Part shown: piece by piece, positions 52,298 to 53,067 of the stretch
Numbering within the stretch: the first letter of the stretch is position 1
Layout of the letters: each line of letters begins with the position of its first letter
DNA from: Bacillus sp. AZ43
Lineage (GTDB): Bacteria > Actinomycetota > Actinomycetes > Mycobacteriales > Geodermatophilaceae
Direction: 5' to 3'
Assembly (NCBI GenBank): GCA_004570425.1
Contig: SPQJ01000031.1
Coordinates: 1-53,067, forward strand
DNA: 53,067 bases
Program-made: the position numbers and the translations under genes
The notes under the pieces: model-generated
What the model saw: only the letters and a program-made list of their open reading frames with translations
What the model was told of the DNA's origin: nothing
The model's database searches: none

Positions 52298-52953
52298 GCT
52301 TCGAGGGGTTCCCCGACGAGGGCCTGGTCTTCTACGAGGGTCTGGAGGCCGACAACACCAGGACGTACTGGACCGGCCACAAAGCCGACTACGACCAGCA
52401 CGTCCGCGCTCCCCTGCAGGCGCTGGTCGACGAGCTGGCCGCCGAGTTCGGGACGGCGAAGGTGTTCCGGCCCTACCGGGACGTCCGCTTCAGCCACGAC
52501 AAGACGCCCTACAAGACCCACCAGGGGGCCGTGATCCACCCGGAGGGGCGGGCCAGCGCCCTGTACGTGCAGATCTCGGCCGACGGGCTGCGGGTGTCGG
52601 GTGGCTGCTGGCGGCTGGAGTCCGACCAGGTGGCCCGGTACCGGCGGGCGGTCGCCGACGACGTCCAGGGGCCACGGCTGCAGGCCGAGGTGGACCGGTT
52701 GTCCGCGGCCGGCTGGTCGATCGACGGCGACCGGCTGGTGCGGGTGCCGGCCGGGTACGCCGCCGACTCCCCGCGCCTGGACCTGCTCAAGCACAAGTCG
52801 TTGTACGGCAGCCGGTCCTGGGAGCCGTCCGACTGGCTGCACACGCGGAGCGCGCTCGAGGAGGTCCGGTCCGCGTGGCGGGACCTCGCCCGCCTGAACA
52901 CCTGGCTCGACGACAACGTCGGCTCGACCACCAAGGAACCCCGCCGGCGCTGA
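52294..52953 (+). CDS. DUF2461-family protein
   Basis: A 219-residue protein of the DUF2461 family (GFPDEGLVFYEGLEADNTRTYW; FRPYRDVRFSHDKTPYKTHQGAVI; ALYVQISADGLRVSGGCWR; LKHKSLYG; WRDLARLNTWLDDNVG). The conserved RFSKDKxPYK and HKxL elements are present. Function is unknown; the family is widespread in bacteria. GTG at 52294 has a strong GGGGAGGGG and overlaps the GNAT stop by four bases. A perfect terminator hairpin follows 46 bases after the stop. Confidence 0.92.
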   Translation: MSFEGFPDEGLVFYEGLEADNTRTYWTGHKADYDQHVRAPLQALVDELAAEFGTAKVFRPYRDVRFSHDKTPYKTHQGAVIHPEGRASALYVQISADGLRVSGGCWRLESDQVARYRRAVADDVQGPRLQAEVDRLSAAGWSIDGDRLVRVPAGYAADSPRLDLLKHKSLYGSRSWEPSDWLHTRSALEEVRSAWRDLARLNTWLDDNVGSTTKEPRRR

Positions 52954-52998
52954 CCGCCGCAGGGACGTCGGGTGCGGGGAGTTCCTGGTCGGGGATGA

Positions 52999-53034
52999 CG
53001 AAAGGCCCCCAGCCTGGTGGCTGGGGGCCTTTCG
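52999..53034. terminator. Strong terminator at the end of the rRNA operon and of the DUF2461 gene
   Basis: A perfect 16-bp stem (arms 52999-53014 and 53019-53034) with the loop TGGT. It is placed to end both the plus-strand DUF2461 transcript and the minus-strand rRNA operon. Confidence 0.9.
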
Positions 53035-53040
53035 TGAATG

Positions 53041-53067
53041 GTTGTCCGGCGGCGTCCTACTCTCCCA
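53041..53067 (-). rRNA. rrf: 5S ribosomal RNA, 3' end only
   Basis: On the minus strand the edge reads TGGGAGAGTAGGACGCCGCC then GGACAAC, the standard 3' end of actinobacterial 5S rRNA. The gene continues beyond the window. The exact 3' end (53040-53042) is not defined by sequence alone. Confidence 0.9.

Noticed and set aside
1-53067. CRISPR arrays, insertion sequences, integrase and att sites, tRNAs
   Set aside because: No regularly spaced repeats, transposase, recombinase or cloverleaf sequence could be seen; intergenic gaps are all under 300 bp.

Overview
This is a gene-dense, very GC-rich actinobacterial chromosome segment. Nearly all third codon positions are G or C, GTG starts are frequent, and many start codons lie 6-7 bases after a TANNNT-like -10 box, as in leaderless transcripts. 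Gene order is actinobacterial: lexA, miaB/miaA/dapF/hflX, recA/recX with DUF3046, ftsK/rimO/pgsA/cinA/clgR/pspA, and dapA/RNase J/thyA/folA. The style fits Geodermatophilaceae (Blastococcus, Geodermatophilus, Modestobacter), but that family assignment is an inference. No transposase, integrase, CRISPR array or tRNA is visible, and no gap between genes exceeds 300 bp.

Layout. (1) 1-1.2 kb: lexA and a divergent, cut-off gene share a spacer with three SOS boxes. (2) 1.2-8.3 kb: a five-gene minus-strand operon (class III CoA-transferase, ABC ATPase, binding lipoprotein, fused permease, crotonase), with 4-base overlaps at three of its four junctions, is divergent from an IclR regulator across two tandem palindromes. 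This is the most accessory-looking part of the window and probably an uptake-plus-CoA-activation system for an unknown organic acid. (3) 8.3-18 kb: a secreted beta-propeller protein and a PAP2 phosphatase, then hflX, dapF, miaA, a dioxygenase-like protein, a DUF349 protein and miaB. (4) 18-21.8 kb: a gluABCD-type amino-acid ABC transporter. (5) 22-23.7 kb: cytochrome oxidase subunit I.

(6) 23.8-33.5 kb: a DNA-repair stretch with recX, recA (own SOS box), DUF3046, a tiny membrane protein, an MFS exporter, the large helicase Lhr and the DNA glycosylase Nei. (7) 33.5-45.9 kb: a cupin, PspA, a PfkB kinase, GNATs, a TetR regulator lacking a normal start, ClgR, CinA, a BTAD regulator, PgsA, RimO, FtsK and an S9 peptidase. 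(8) 46-50 kb: RNase J, dapA, folA and thyA on the minus strand. (9) 50-53 kb: a DUF1232 membrane protein, a YcaQ/AlkZ-type glycosylase, a GNAT and a DUF2461 protein. The right edge holds a strong terminator and the 3' end of a 5S rRNA on the minus strand, so an rRNA operon lies just outside.

Functional themes are DNA-damage response and repair (LexA, RecA, RecX, Lhr, Nei, YcaQ), tRNA/ribosome modification and RNA decay (MiaA, MiaB, RimO, HflX, RNase J), diaminopimelate and folate/thymidylate synthesis, envelope stress (ClgR, PspA), and two ABC uptake systems. Start sites were chosen by hand from ribosome-binding sites, leaderless promoters, 4-base overlaps and family N-termini.
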